From Streptacidiphilus sp. 4-A2 (GTDB lineage Bacteria > Actinomycetota > Actinomycetes > Streptomycetales > Streptomycetaceae): DNA of 64,000 nt. Where the stretch lies: positions 1,426,001 through 1,490,000 of the forward strand of contig JAAFYY010000001.1 of NCBI GenBank assembly GCA_014284505.1, written 5' to 3'. Below, one piece after another: positions 40,701-52,392 of the stretch (positions are counted from its first letter, which is position 1; each line of letters opens with the position of its first letter). A model generated the notes under the pieces. It worked only from the letters and a program-made list of their open reading frames with translations. It had not been told where the DNA came from and ran no database searches. The position numbers and the translations under genes were made by a program.

Positions 40701-43068
40701 GCCCATACACATGCAACAACCGCGTCCCCACCAACAACCCCGCCACCCGACCCATCACCCCACAGCAGCCGCCTCACCCCCACACACACCAACCCCAACC
40801 CCGACAACGCCCACACATCCACCTCCACCAACGCATTAAACAAAGCCGTCGTCAAAAACAACGCCGACACCCCAAACCGACCCACAAACCCCCGCAACAC
40901 CCCCACATCCAAAACCCCCTCCGGACCCACCACCACACACCCACCCGACAACAACGGCACCCACATCTCAAACACCGACGCATCAAACACAAACGCCGAA
41001 TGCATCAACACCACCTGCGGACCACCAACCGCCACACCCCATCCCCCCCAACCCCACCACATCACCATGCGACACCCCCACACCCTTCGGCACCCCCGAC
41101 GACCCCGACGTAAACATCACATACACCAAACGCGACCCCCACCCCCACCGGCAACCCACCACACCCACAGACACCACACCCCACCCGCACCGCACCCGCA
41201 CCCGCACCCGCACCCGCACCGCACCCACCCGCACCCAACAACGACCCCCCCACCACATCCCCACCCAACACATCCACACACCACCCACACATCAACCACC
41301 ACCACCGCAACCCACACCCCACCACCCACCCATCCCCCACAAACCCCACACCCACCACCAACGCCTCCAACCCCACCAAACCCCCACCACATCCAACCGC
41401 TCCACCGGCCACCCACCATCCAACGGCACATACACCCCACCCGCCCGCACCACACCCAAACCCACCACCACAAACCAGCCGAACGCCCCACCAACACACC
41501 CACCCCACCCTCAACCCCACACCAACCACCAACCACCAGCCACCACCCCGACAACCCCCACAACTCCCATACGACAACGACACACCCTCACCCACCACCG
41601 CCAACACATCCGAACCCGCACCCACCCGCAACCCACCAAATCCCCACACTCAACTCCGACTGGTCCAGCGGCGCGCCGATGCCGTTCGCGAGGACCGCCG
41701 CAGCAGTCTCCTGGTCCAGCGAACGCAGGCGCGCGACCGGCGACTGCGGATCGGCCGCCGCGAGTTCATTGAGCAGGGTGGCGATGCACTGCTGGTGCGG
41801 GAGGACGTCCTCCGGCCGGTAGAGCGTCTCGTTGATGTCGAACCCGACCAACGGCCCGTTCTCCTCGGACCGTTCACAGATGAACAGCGAGACGTCGTCG
41901 ACCGGCCCGGTCGACAGCACCCGAGAGGTGGCACTGCTGCCGGCGAAGTCGAGCCCGTAGTCATAGGGCATCACGTTCACGGTGATGCTGGAGAGCCGCA
42001 GATCCTCCCCGGTGAGGCCGAGGTCACGGACCAACTCCTCCCGGGGTAGCGGCGATGTCGCAGCGCCAGTCGCATCTCGGTGGAGACGGAGCGGATCAGC
42101 TCGTCCACGGTCATCCCGGGAGACCCGAACCCGCAGCGGCAGCACATTGGCGGTCATCCCGACCATGCGCGCATGCTGTTGCGGCGTCCGTGCGAGGCGA
42201 GTCCGATGGCGACCTCGGAGTCGCCGGTGACCCGGGAGAGGTGGAGGGCGACGGCGCTCACCACGACCGCCGACCAGGTGGTCCTGCTCGCGGAAGCCAG
42301 GCGGCGGAGCTCCGCCAACCTGCGGAGCGAGCGTCTCCCCCTGGTGCAGTCGGTGGCGGCCGAGGCGCTGATCGAGGCGGACGCTGCCGCCCCCTCCTCC
42401 CCGATCCGTTGCCGGCGTCGCTCAACGAAGGTGCCCCGGTCCTCCCAGTCGGCCGGATAATCCGCGTACTTCTGGGTCCAGTAGGCGCGATCGCTCTCGA
42501 AGTCCGGCGAGCCGCAGTACGCGAGTTCGTCGTCGACCAGGGCACATATAGGGGAGAAGACCGGCGGGAGGTCACCGCCGGCCATTTTGGCCGTGTACAT
42601 TTCAGCGATCCGATGAGCGACCACCGAGCCACTTAGACCGTCCATGACAATGTGGTGATACCGGGAGTACCAGTAATGCAGCTCGGGCCCGAGCCGCAGC
42701 AGGGCGTAGGTCTGGGTGGGGGCGGCCAGCGAGTCGACACGGGCCATGTCCTCCGCCATATAGCGCTCAGCTGCGGCGGAGGGGTCGGGCTCAGCGCTCA
42801 GATCGACCAGCGGACAGCCCGGAGCCGGTCTCGACGCGGCCCGCTGCCAGGGAACATCGTCCTGAACCACGAACTCGATGTTCATCGCCTCGAATTCCTG
42901 GGCGACACTCCTGAGCGCGGCATCGAATAACTTCTCGTCGAGCGGTCCTGATATCTCCAGGATCTCGGCGATGTTGTACTTGGTGCTCTCCGGGTCCAGC
43001 TGCTGCCCGTACCACACACCCCGTTGCGCCGCAGTCAACGGTATGAGACTTCCCTGGTTTTCCGGCAT
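28774..43068 (-). CDS. Non-ribosomal peptide synthetase A: four modules, C-A-T x 4 with terminal E, frameshifted
   Basis: About 4,765 residues. ATG 43068 ([17 protein letters not shown]) is chosen; TTG 43077 is an in-frame alternative. Order: C1 43040-41700, A1 41650-40100, T1 40070-39850, C2 39790-38560, A2 38430-36880, T2 36850-36650, C3 36610-35420, A3 35250-33790, T3 33730-33540, C4 33500-32280, A4 32110-30580, T4 30530-30370, E 30290-28800. Every domain can be read, but frame changes occur every few hundred bases. The gene ends [12 protein letters not shown] at TGA 28774, coupled to synthetase B. An MbtH-like gene precedes it by about 300 bases. Confidence 0.9.
28800..30530 (-). other. 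T4-E: carrier and epimerisation domain
   Basis: T4 has [17 protein letters not shown]; the GGDSI form is typical of carriers feeding an epimerase. E carries [21 protein letters not shown] (HHxxxDxxSW), [10 protein letters not shown], and [12 protein letters not shown] with IGFNYLGR, the E-specific motifs. It converts residue 4 to the D form before transfer to C5 of synthetase B. Frame changes near 30290, 29340 and elsewhere. Confidence 0.9.
30507..32287 (-). repeat. GRINS-like skewed repeat, family II, copy b (A4)
   Basis: The plus strand is A/C-rich throughout. It matches 36822-38575 almost exactly. Both copies begin in the T-domain start (GAGGATTCGTTCCTGCTCGG) and end at CAGACGAAAACTCCAGG in the C-A linker. 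Composition returns to normal abruptly on both sides. Confidence 0.9.
31118..31153. repeat. Hexanucleotide tandem repeat CACTGC x 6 in A4
   Basis: Six copies, encoding a Ser-Gly run on the minus strand between the YGPTE motif and the PIGGPIQN segment. A partner array lies in A2 at 37429-37464. A second Ser/Gly-rich run occurs at about 31685-31720 and 37980-38015. Confidence 0.9.
32760..33480 (-). repeat. Duplicated C-domain N-terminal half (C4), partner at 39045-39780
   Basis: Near-identical to 39045-39780 in C2, for example around the segment encoding [20 protein letters not shown] and the AEVHRGL region. It is only mildly A/C-biased. It extends the module 2/4 similarity past the skewed block into the C domain. 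Confidence 0.8.
33540..36610 (-). other. NRPS module 3: C-A-T, ordinary composition, Val/Ile-like code
   Basis: C3 has [10 protein letters not shown]3 has [19 protein letters not shown](S)[26 protein letters not shown] and HVYGPTE with TTFASR; several slips interrupt it. The pocket by eye is Asp-Ala-Phe-Phe-Ile-Ala-Val-Thr-Phe(-Lys), an aliphatic Val/Ile-type code. T3: [16 protein letters not shown]. It is not part of either skewed family. Confidence 0.7.
36822..38575 (-). repeat. GRINS-like skewed repeat, family II, copy c (A2)
   Basis: Near-identical partner of 30507-32287 with the same A/C-only plus strand and the same endpoints. It is slightly shorter because of scattered one-base deletions. 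Confidence 0.9.
37429..37464. repeat. Hexanucleotide tandem repeat CACTGC (about 6) in A2
   Basis: Equivalent of 31118-31153 with one irregular unit (GCCAGCCACTG). Confidence 0.88.
39045..39780 (-). repeat. Duplicated C-domain N-terminal half (C2), partner at 32760-33480
   Basis: See the C4 copy. Together with family II it makes the duplicated tract between modules 2 and 4 discontinuous: the two matched parts are separated by an ordinary, more diverged stretch. Confidence 0.8.
39779..41659 (-). repeat. GRINS-like skewed repeat, family I, copy d (A1-T1)
   Basis: Near-identical partner of 25489-27367, with the same endpoints relative to the domains. It differs by about a dozen visible single-base indels and almost no substitutions. 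Confidence 0.9.
39850..43040 (-). other. NRPS module 1: EntF-like starter C, skewed A, T
   Basis: C1 begins [20 protein letters not shown] and has the active [21 protein letters not shown], closest in style to EntF/DhbF-type condensation domains that join an aryl or acyl group to the first residue. A1 repeats the A5 motifs and Val/Ile-like code. T1: [17 protein letters not shown] starter C implies an N-acyl cap, but no acyl or aryl activating enzyme is encoded in this window. Confidence 0.75.
41183..41240. repeat. Hexanucleotide tandem repeat ACCCGC (about 7-8) in A1
   Basis: Partner of the A5 array, with three units shortened or altered. It encodes an Ala-Gly run when read in frame. Confidence 0.88.
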
Positions 43069-43373
43069 TCCGACCAAACCCTTTCGAGAGTTGACTTCCC
43101 GCGCTTACCACGAGCCCGGGCGATATTCCGGGTGCAGGCCGGAGCGACCTCTCCGCCGAACTGCGCGAGGGCATATCGAGCCGACCGCCACCGGCTTTCC
43201 CATAAAAGCGCACCGAACCACAGGGCGGCGGGCACAAAGAGGACGGGCCTCCCCGGCGAGCCCCCAACGCATTCGTCGGATTCCCGCCGGGCATAGATTC
43301 TCGGCGCGGTCGAGCCGCGCGACGGCCTCCCCGGGGCGCGCCCTGACCGGCGCGACTCCCTAACGGAGCCGTA
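43069..43373. other. Gap between MbtH-like gene and NRPS
   Basis: About 305 bases, no gene seen. AAGGG about 11 bases upstream of ATG 43068 may be the ribosome site of synthetase A. It may be a leader of a common transcript. Confidence 0.4.
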
Positions 43374-43592
43374 CTAGTTGTCCTCGGCCTCCATGGCCGC
43401 GACCAGGCTGGCCGGGCGCATGTCCACCCAGGTGGCCTCAACGAAGTCGAGACACTCCTGCCGCGACCCCTCCGACCGAGCCACCTCCCACCCACCCGGC
43501 ACCTCGATGGTGACGGGCCAGAGAGAGTACTGGCGTTCCTCGTTGATCAGCACAATGAACCGAGCCGAATCATCGTCAAAGGGGTTAGCCAC
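43374..43592 (-). CDS. MbtH-like NRPS accessory protein
   Basis: 72 residues, intact. VANPFDDDSARFIVLINEE, then the signature NEERQYSLWP and GGWEVA, SRQECLDFVEATWVDMRPASL. It binds A domains and is often needed for their solubility and activity. GTG 43592 is chosen over an upstream in-frame start because the family begins at this residue and AAGGAGCAAGGAAG precedes it. It is the first gene of the NRPS unit. Confidence 0.95.
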   Translation of the reverse strand: MANPFDDDSARFIVLINEERQYSLWPVTIEVPGGWEVARSEGSRQECLDFVEATWVDMRPASLVAAMEAEDN

Positions 43593-45335
<1,743 letters not shown>

Positions 45336-45636
45336 CCACAACCAAGGGCCCACCGGCCGACCCACGCACCACCCACGGCGCGGCACCCCACACCAGGGGC
45401 GCCGCGCCGCAGCCGTACCCGACACCGGCGAGGCGGGAGAGCGGCAGCCGGACGGTCAAGGCCGCATCAAGGGCGGTCCGCCTCCCGTATGGGAGCCGTC
45501 AATGCGGCTACTGCGGCGGCCATCCACGGTGTCCAATGAAGGAGAGGGAAAAACCGGCCGATGCGATGTATTCGATCGCCTCGCCGCTCTTCTCCCAAAG
45601 AATTCAAGGAACAGTAGGAGAGGGAAGCGAACCACC
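45336..45636. other. Gap between transglycosylase and stress protein genes
   Basis: About 300 bases with no gene seen; 45560-45630 is AT-richer and carries the GGAGAGG site for the next gene. Confidence 0.4.
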
Positions 45637-46166
45637 ATGGCTGAAAGCACACGGGTTGTCGTCGGCGTCAGTGGGTCCCTGAGCAGCCTGGCCGCGCTGC
45701 GCCGGGCGGTCGAGCAGGCGCGTGAGCGGAACGCGGTGCTGGTTCCCGTGCTCGCCTGGCACCCGGTCGGCGGGGAGATCGCCTACCGCAGCGCGCCCTG
45801 CCCGCAGCTGCTCAAGGTCTGGGAGGACGCGGCGCGCAAGCGGCTGGACACGGCGTTCGAGCAGTGCTTCGGCGGCTACCCGGCCGGACTGCGGGTGCAG
45901 CCCACCCTGGTGCGGGACGAGAACGCCGGGCGCGCCCTGGTCGGTGTCGCCGACCAGCCCGGCGACACCCTTCGTGGTGAGCACCGGACGTCAGGGCCGG
46001 CTGCGCCGGATGCTGCACGGCTCGGTCGCCCGCCACTGCCTGGCCCACGCCCACTGCCTGGTGTCGCCGTGCCGCCGTCCAGCTGCTGGAGACGCTGGAG
46101 CGGGCGACCGACCAGGGCGCGCCGATGACCCTGCCGCAGGAGTGGAGCCACGCGACGGCTGCCTGA
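45637..46166 (+). CDS. Universal stress protein (UspA family), frameshifted
   Basis: About 176 residues, single domain. RVVVGVSGSLSSLAALRRAV (strand 1, nucleotide loop), VLAWHP, then after a slip near 45970 VVSTGRQGRLRRMLHGSVARHCLAHAHC, i.e. the GxxG-9-GS ATP-binding motif. It ends EWSHATAA. The ATP-binding form is likely. One base is missing near 45970 and a possible second near 46070. No close functional partner nearby. Confidence 0.88.
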
Positions 46167-46808
46167 GGCTTGCCGTCGCCCACCCCTCGCCCCGTTCGTT
46201 CCTGCCGCCGCCCGAGCTCCCGCCGGGCGGCGGCTTCGTCTTTGGCGGCATTCGGACGGCACCCGGCGGCGTCCAAGCAGCATCCGGCGGCATCCAGGCA
46301 GCTCTTGGGCAGCAGCGGCCGGTCATCGCCCGGCCGAAGCGGTGAGATCAAGCCGGATCCGGGTGAGCCCGGTCCACGCGGGCGGATCCATGCCAACCTG
46401 ATCCGAGTGCACGGGAAGCCCGCGCGCAGCGCGCCTGGCCGCCCAGCCGCCGTAAAAGCCGTTGCCGAGCATGCCGGACCCGATCGTCCTGCCGTCATTA
46501 CCGGCGGGTAGGAAGAATATCCGGTCCAGCGTTCGTGCGCACGTTGACCCAGAGTCATGGCCTGGTAACCAGTGCCGATATTCGGACACCCGGCACCGCT
46601 GCCACGTGTCCTTGTGTAACGGCAAGGCATCAGATCCGCTTCAGGGGCATTGCGGTCTACGCGCGGAGACTGGGTCTTTGCCCAACGACGCCGAGAGTTC
46701 ATCTATTGTCCTCAGCACCATCGGCGACTGCATTGTGCGAACTCGCTGATCTTCCCGGCGCCATACGGCAGACCCACCCTCGGGATACCGGCATTTCTCT
46801 GGAGGTTG
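46167..46808. promoter_or_regulatory. 642-base gap before nucleoside importer
   Basis: No gene seen. 46240-46310 has imperfect repeats of GGCGGCATCC/GGCGGCATTC type. 46500-46760 is AT-richer and should hold the importer promoter; CCTTG-N8-CAAGG forms a small inverted repeat at about 46610-46627. The only Shine-Dalgarno-like site is GGAGG at 46801. Confidence 0.4.
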
Positions 46809-47910
46809 GTGAAGAAGACGGTTCAGCTGGCAGCGGCTGTGGTGACGGTCGGGCTGGCCCTGACCGCGTGCGGATCGAAGCCTGTGGCCACTTCGAACGG
46901 CTCGGGCAGTGGCAGCTCCTCGGGCGCGTCGGCGAACGCCGGCGGCAGCAGCTACAAGGCCTGCATGGTCACCGACACCGGCGGCCTGGACGACCACTCG
47001 TTCAACGAGGAGTCCTGGGCCGGTATGAACCAGGCTCACCTCACCGACGGCAACATCACCGTGCAGAACGCCACCTCCACCACCGAGAACGACTACGCCA
47101 GCAACATCGCCGGCTTCGTTTCGGCGGACTGCAACCTGATCGTCACCGTGGGCTTCGCGATGACGACGCGACTGGCTTCCTCCAAGAAGAACCCCAAGCA
47201 GGACTTCGCGATCGTGGACAACACCTCGACCGCGCCCAAGGTCCAGGGCCTCCAGTTCAACACCGCCCAGGGCGCCTTCCTCGCGGCTACTTCGCCGCGG
47301 GATGACCAAGACCGGCAAGGTCGCGACCTTCGGTGGCGCCAACTACCCGACCGTGACCATCTACATGGACGGTTTCTGGGAGGGCGTGCAGTACTACAAC
47401 CAGCAGCACCACACCGACGTCAAGGTGCTGGCTGGAACCAGGCCACCCAGTCGGGCACCTTCGACCCGACCCAGAGCTTCACCGACGAGGCCGGCGGCAA
47501 GCAGATCGCCGCGACCTTCCAGGCCGAGGGCGCCGACATCATCTTCCGGTCGCCGGCGGCACCGGCATCGGCGCGCTGGCGCAGGCCAAGGCCAGCAACG
47601 GCGCGATGAACGCGATCTGGGTGGACGACGACGGCTACCTGTCCAACCCGAACTACGGGTCGGTCATCATGACCTCGGTCACCAAGGGCATCGCCAGCGC
47701 GGTCAGCACCGCCGTGGTCGCCGCGTCCAAGGGCAACTTCAGCTCGACCTCGTACATCGGTACCCTGGCCAACGACGGTACCGGCCTGGCGCCGTTCCAC
47801 GACTGGTCCTCGAAGGTCCCCGGGACGCTGACGACCGAGCTGGCCACGGTCAAGCAGGACATCATCAGCGGAAAGATCACCATCACCTCGAAGAACCAGC
47901 CCACCCCTGA
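46809..47910 (+). CDS. BMP-family nucleoside-binding lipoprotein of an ABC importer, frameshifted
   Basis: Lipoprotein signal peptide VKKTVQLAAAVVTVGLALTAC, then a Gly/Ser linker and the BMP fold: ACMVTDTGGLDDHSFNEESWAGM, then (other frames) TKTGKVATFGGANYPTVTIYMDGFWEGVQYY, WNQATQSGTFDPTQSFTDEAGGKQIA and AIWVDDDGYLSNPNYG. Frame changes near 47295, 47432 and 47555. The end is uncertain: ITSKNQPTP followed by TGA if one base is restored. BMP proteins bind nucleosides. GTG 46809 follows GGAGG closely. Confidence 0.88.
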
Positions 47911-47922
47911 TCGGGTGCGCGT

Positions 47923-47964
47923 GACGGGGCGGGCGGCGCGCAGGACGCGCCTGCCCGCCCCGTC
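47923..47964. terminator. Hairpin between importer lipoprotein and ATPase genes
   Basis: GACGGGGCGGGC (47923-47934) pairs exactly with GCCCGCCCCGTC (47953-47964), and the inner bases extend the stem with one bulge. As the downstream genes belong to the same importer, it is likely an attenuator or 3' stabiliser giving more lipoprotein than transporter. Confidence 0.7.
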
Positions 47965-48080
47965 CGTGCCCGGTACCCGACAGTCGTGTCCACGACGAGT
48001 CGAACGAGTCAAACGAGAAGTCCTGCGAGTACCCGGTGGCCGCCGCTGACAGGCCGCCACGGGTGAGGGTGTGTCCGAAG

Positions 48081-49645
48081 GTGCGTCTGGAACTGCGCGG
48101 CATAACCAAGCGGTTCGGTTCGCTGGTCGCCAATGACCACATCGACCTGACGGTCGAACCGGGCGAGATCCACTGCCTGCTCGGTGAAAACGGAGCCGGC
48201 AAATCGACGCTGATGAACGTCCTGTACGGACTGCATCAGCCGGACGAGGGCGAGATCCTGCTGGACGGGGTCCCGAGCACCTGCCGGAGCCCCCGTGAAG
48301 CCATTGCCAACGGCATCGGCATGGTGCACCAGACTTCATGCTGGTACCGGTGTTCACCGTGGCCGAGAACGTCATCCTCGGCGACGAGCGGGAGCTGGGC
48401 GCCAAGCCCGGACCGCTCGGGCTGCTGGACCGGCGCCGGGCCCGGAAGCATGTGCGCGAGGTCTCGGAGCGCTACGGCCTGCCGATCGACCCGGACGCCC
48501 TGGTCGAGCACCTGCCGGTCGGCACCCAGCAGCGGGTGGAGATCGTCAAGGCGCTGGTGCGCGACGCCAGGACGCTGATCCTGGACGAGCCCACCGCGGT
48601 GCTCACCCCGCAGGAGATCGAGGACCTGTTCGTGGTGATGAACTCACTGCGTGAGGCCGGGAAGTCGATCGTCTTCATCACCCACAAGCTCAAAGAGGTC
48701 AAGGAGATCGCCGACCGGATCACCGTGATCCGGCACGGCGCGGTGGTCGGCGAGGCCGACCCCTCCGCCAGTGAGCAGGACCTGGCCTCGCTGATGGTGG
48801 GCCGCACCGTGCAGCTCGTCGTCGACAAGCAGCCGACCCGGCCCGGGGCCGCCTCCTTCGAGATCAGCAACCTCACCGTCCGCGACCAGCACGGCAACGC
48901 CGCGGTGGACAACCTGTCGCTGACCGTCCGCGACTCCGAGATCCTGGGTATCGCCGGGGTCCAGGGCAACGGCCAGTCGGAACTGGCCGAGGCGATCATG
49001 GGCCTGGTCCCGGTCGAGGCCGGCTCGATCACCCTGGACGGCAAGTCGCTGGTCGGCAGGTCGCCGCGGCAGATCCTGGACGCCGGGGTCGGCTTCGTGC
49101 CCGAGGACCGCGGTCACGACGGCGGCGTGGTCGGCGAGTTCAGCATCGCCGAGAACCTGGTGCTCGACCTCTACCGCTCGGCCCCCTACGGCGGCCCGCT
49201 CTCGCTGAACCTGGAGCACATCCAGCAGAACGCCCGAACGCGGATCAGCGAGTTCGACATCCGGCCGACCGATCCGGCGCACCCGGCCGGGAAGCTCTCC
49301 GGCGGCAACCAGCAGAAGGTCGTGGTCGCCCGCGAGCTCTCCCGTCCGCTGCGGCTGCTGGTCGCCTCGCAGCCCACCCGCGGCGTGGACGTCGGCGCGA
49401 TGGAGTTCATCCACAAACGCATCGTCGCCGAACGGGACCAGGGCAGACCCGTGATCGTGGTCTCCACCGAGCTGGACGAGGTGCTGGCGCTGGCGGACCG
49501 GATCGCGGTGATGTACCGGGGCCGGATCGTCGCCACAGTCGGCCCGGAGACCTCGCGCGAGGAGATCGGCCTGCTGATGGCCGGAATCACCAACGATTCG
49601 GCCGACACCGACGCCGACACCCGGACGGGGGACACCACTCCATGA
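48081..49645 (+). CDS. ABC importer ATPase with two nucleotide-binding domains, frameshifted
   Basis: About 521 residues. Domain 1: [16 protein letters not shown] (Walker A), signature [11 protein letters not shown], Walker [13 protein letters not shown], and FITHKLKEV. Domain 2: [16 protein letters not shown] (degenerate Walker A), signature [26 protein letters not shown] (degenerate Walker B). This pattern, one degenerate half, is normal for CUT2/nucleoside importers. A slip near 48335. GTG 48081 is chosen because the fold starts there. Confidence 0.9.
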
Positions 49646-50976
49646 GCACTTCCACACCCGCACCCGCGCCCGGACCGGCGGCGCCGGAATCCACGCGGCC
49701 GACCGCCGACCCGGCTGCCGACCGCAGCCTGGCCACCGTGGTCCGCAATGTCTTCACCGCTGAGAACACCGGTCTGGTGACCGTGCTGGCCATCGTGCTG
49801 GCTCTGCTGGTCGGCGCGGTGCTGATCGTGCTGTCCAACACCACCACCATGAACATGGCCGGGTACTTCTTCCAGGACCCGTCCGACTTCCTCTCCTCGG
49901 CCTGGAACGACGTCTCCAGCGCCTACTCGGCGCTGTTCGAGGGCTCGGTCTTCAACCCGGCGACCATCTCCGGGACCCCGACCCAGTTCTTCGGGCCGAT
50001 CACCAACACGCTGGAGTACGCCACCCCGCTGATCTTCGGCGGGCTCGGCATCTCGGTGGCGTTCCGGGCCGGGATGTTCAACATCGGCGGCCAGGGGCAG
50101 ACCATCGCCGGCGCGATCTGCGCCTCCTATGTGGCCTTCGCCTGGACGGCCCTGCCCGGAGTGCTGCACCTGGTGGTCGCGGTGCTGGCGGGGATCGTCG
50201 GCGGGCTGCTCTTCGGCGGACTGGTCGGCTGGCTCAAGGCCCGGCGCGGCGCGCACGAGGTCATCGTCACCATCATGCTCAACTACGTCGCCTTCCTGTT
50301 CCTGGGCAGCTGGCTGCTGAACACCAGCCTGTTCCACGACCCGAAGAACGCCGGGCAGGCCATCTCCAAGCCCGCCGAGAGCGACGCGATCCTGCCGCAC
50401 CTGTTCGGCAGCGGTCTCAACACCGACATCGGCCTGCTGCTGGCGCTGGCCGCCACGGTCGGCGTGGCCTGGTTCTTTCAAGCGCTCCCGACTCGGCTTC
50501 GAGGTGCGCGCGGTCGGCCTGACCCCGAGCGCCCGCACCGCGGGCATCGACGTCGGCCGGGTGCAGATCGCCTCGATGCTGGTCTCCGGCGCACTGATGG
50601 GCATGATCGGGTGACCCAGACCCTCGGCCTGGCCAACCCCAACAACAACTCCCTGGCGCCCAACATCGACGCCGGGCTCGGCTTCACCGCGATCACCGTG
50701 GCCCTCCTCGGCCGCACCAAGCCGTGGGGCGTGGTCTGGGCGTCGCTGCTGTTCGGCGCGCTCCAGGCCGGCGGCGCGCTGATGCAGACCGAGGCCCAGG
50801 TCTCGATCGAGATCATCACCGTCATCCAGGCCGTGATCGTGATCCTGGTCGCCGCACCCCGGCTGGTGAAAGAGATCTTCCGGCTGCGCGCGGCCGCACC
50901 GCGGCAACCGCCGACCCGTCGGGCCGCTCCCGGCGAACCCGGAACCCTTCCCGACCGCTGCCGGAGGCCAGGGTGA
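49642..50976 (+). CDS. ABC importer permease 1 (nucleoside, BPD_transp_2 family)
   Basis: 444 codons, open throughout, but with compensating slips between about 50480 and 50615 that scramble the middle segment. Disordered N-terminus, one membrane helix (VLAIVLALLVGAVLIVL), a periplasmic loop, then multiple helices with FRAGMFNIGGQGQ and HEVIVTIMLNYVA, typical of RbsC/YufP-type permeases. ATG overlaps the ATPase stop (ATGA). Its stop overlaps permease 2 (GTGA). Confidence 0.88.
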   Translation: MSTSTPAPAPGPAAPESTRPTADPAADRSLATVVRNVFTAENTGLVTVLAIVLALLVGAVLIVLSNTTTMNMAGYFFQDPSDFLSSAWNDVSSAYSALFEGSVFNPATISGTPTQFFGPITNTLEYATPLIFGGLGISVAFRAGMFNIGGQGQTIAGAICASYVAFAWTALPGVLHLVVAVLAGIVGGLLFGGLVGWLKARRGAHEVIVTIMLNYVAFLFLGSWLLNTSLFHDPKNAGQAISKPAESDAILPHLFGSGLNTDIGLLLALAATVGVAWFFQALPTRLRGARGRPDPERPHRGHRRRPGADRLDAGLRRTDGHDRVTQTLGLANPNNNSLAPNIDAGLGFTAITVALLGRTKPWGVVWASLLFGALQAGGALMQTEAQVSIEIITVIQAVIVILVAAPRLVKEIFRLRAAAPRQPPTRRAAPGEPGTLPDRCRRPG

Positions 50977-52276
50977 GCAACGCAACCACCGCGACCGCGC
51001 ACGGCGGCCGCGCGCCGGCGCCCGCCGTCAGGGCCAGGACCGACCGTTCCAAGCTGATCGGCGGGCTCGCCCAGGCCGCCATCGGGGCGTACGGGCTGTG
51101 GGAGTTCGGCCTCGGCAGCCGTACCGCGCACGGGGTGCCACACCCTGTTCGCGTCAAGCTCGACCCGTCGGCCACCGGCGGACCGCACCCGATCTCCGCC
51201 CCCGCACAGCCGGTGGCCCTGGCGCTGACCGCCGTGGCCATCGTCTGCGGGCTGGTCCGGGCCTTCGCCCCGATCACTGCCAAGGCCCAGCGCTGGCTGG
51301 CGTTCGGCTACTTCGTCTCGTTCGTGCTGGCGTTCCTGGTCTGGGCCGCCGCCGGATCGGGCATCGGCCTGAATGTGCCCTCGATCATCCCAGACCGCGA
51401 TGGCCGCGGTGCCGCTGGTGCTGGGCTCGCTCAGCGCGCTGCTGTGCGAGCGCTCCGGTGTGGTCAACATCGCCGTCGAGGGGCAGTTTGCTCGGCGCGT
51501 TCTCGGCCGCGCTGACCGGGTCGGTCACCGGATCGGTCTGGGCCGGCCTGGTGCAGGCTGCCTGGGCGGCGCGCTCATGGGCGCGCTGCTGGCGGTCTTC
51601 GCCAACCGCTACCTGATCGAGCAGGTGGTGCTCGGCGTGGTGCTCAACCTGCTCGCCTCCGGCATCACCGGCTTCCTGTACGACCGGCTGATGTCCAGCG
51701 ACGCGAGCTACAACACCCCGCCCGGCTTCTCCAACATCGCCATCCCCGGGCTGTCCTCGATCCCGGTGATCGGCACCGCGCTGTTCGACCAGAACATCGT
51801 GTTCTACGCCGCCTACCTGCTGGTGCCGGTGGTCTGGTTCCTGCTCTACCGCACCCGCTGGGGTCTGCGCACCCGCGCGGTCGGCGAGCACCCGACGGCG
51901 GCGGACACCGTCGGCATCAAGGTGGTCGGGCTGCGCTACCGCAACGTGATCACCGCCGGGCTGCTCTCCGGCCTCGCGGGGGTCTGGCTGACCCTGGCCT
52001 GGCCAGCCAGTTCGGCAAGGACATGAGCGACGGCAAGGGCTATATCGCGATCGCCGCGCTGATCGTCGGACGCTGGTCGCCGCTGGGCGCGCTGGGCGGG
52101 GCGATCCTGTTCGGTTTCGCGACCGAGCTGGACCTGTCGCTGTCGGCGCTGGGCACCCGATCCCGGGCGCGTTCCTGTCGATGGCCCCGTACCTGGCCAC
52201 GATCTTCGTGGTGGCGGCCCTCGGCGGGCTGGTCCGGCCGCCGGCCGCCTCCGGCAAGCCCTACCTCAAGGCCTGA
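50973..52276 (+). CDS. ABC importer permease 2, frameshifted
   Basis: About 434 residues. Long N-terminus with three hydrophobic segments, then VPLVLGSLSALLCERSGVVNIAVEGQ, LIEQVVLGVVLNLLASGITG, LVPVVWFLLYRTRWGLRTRAVGE (EAA-like loop), GYIAIAALIVGRWSPLGALGGAI and the end PPAASGKPYLKA. Frame changes near 51395, 51490-51575, 52005 and 52165. Together with the preceding three genes it forms a complete nucleoside (purine/guanosine-type) importer. Confidence 0.88.
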
Positions 52277-52331
52277 CGGCAGCGCCGCACAGGTACCCCG
52301 CACTGGGCGTCGTCCAGGCCCGTTTCCCGGG

Positions 52332-52346
52332 CCGGGCGGCGCCCGG
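52332..52346. terminator. Small GC hairpin between importer and PucR-type gene
   Basis: CCGGGC-GGC-GCCCGG between two convergent genes. Confidence 0.4.
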
Positions 52347-52392
52347 TCGTGCGTTCCGGTGACCGCGGCAGCCGGGTTTCCGCCCGGCGCCG

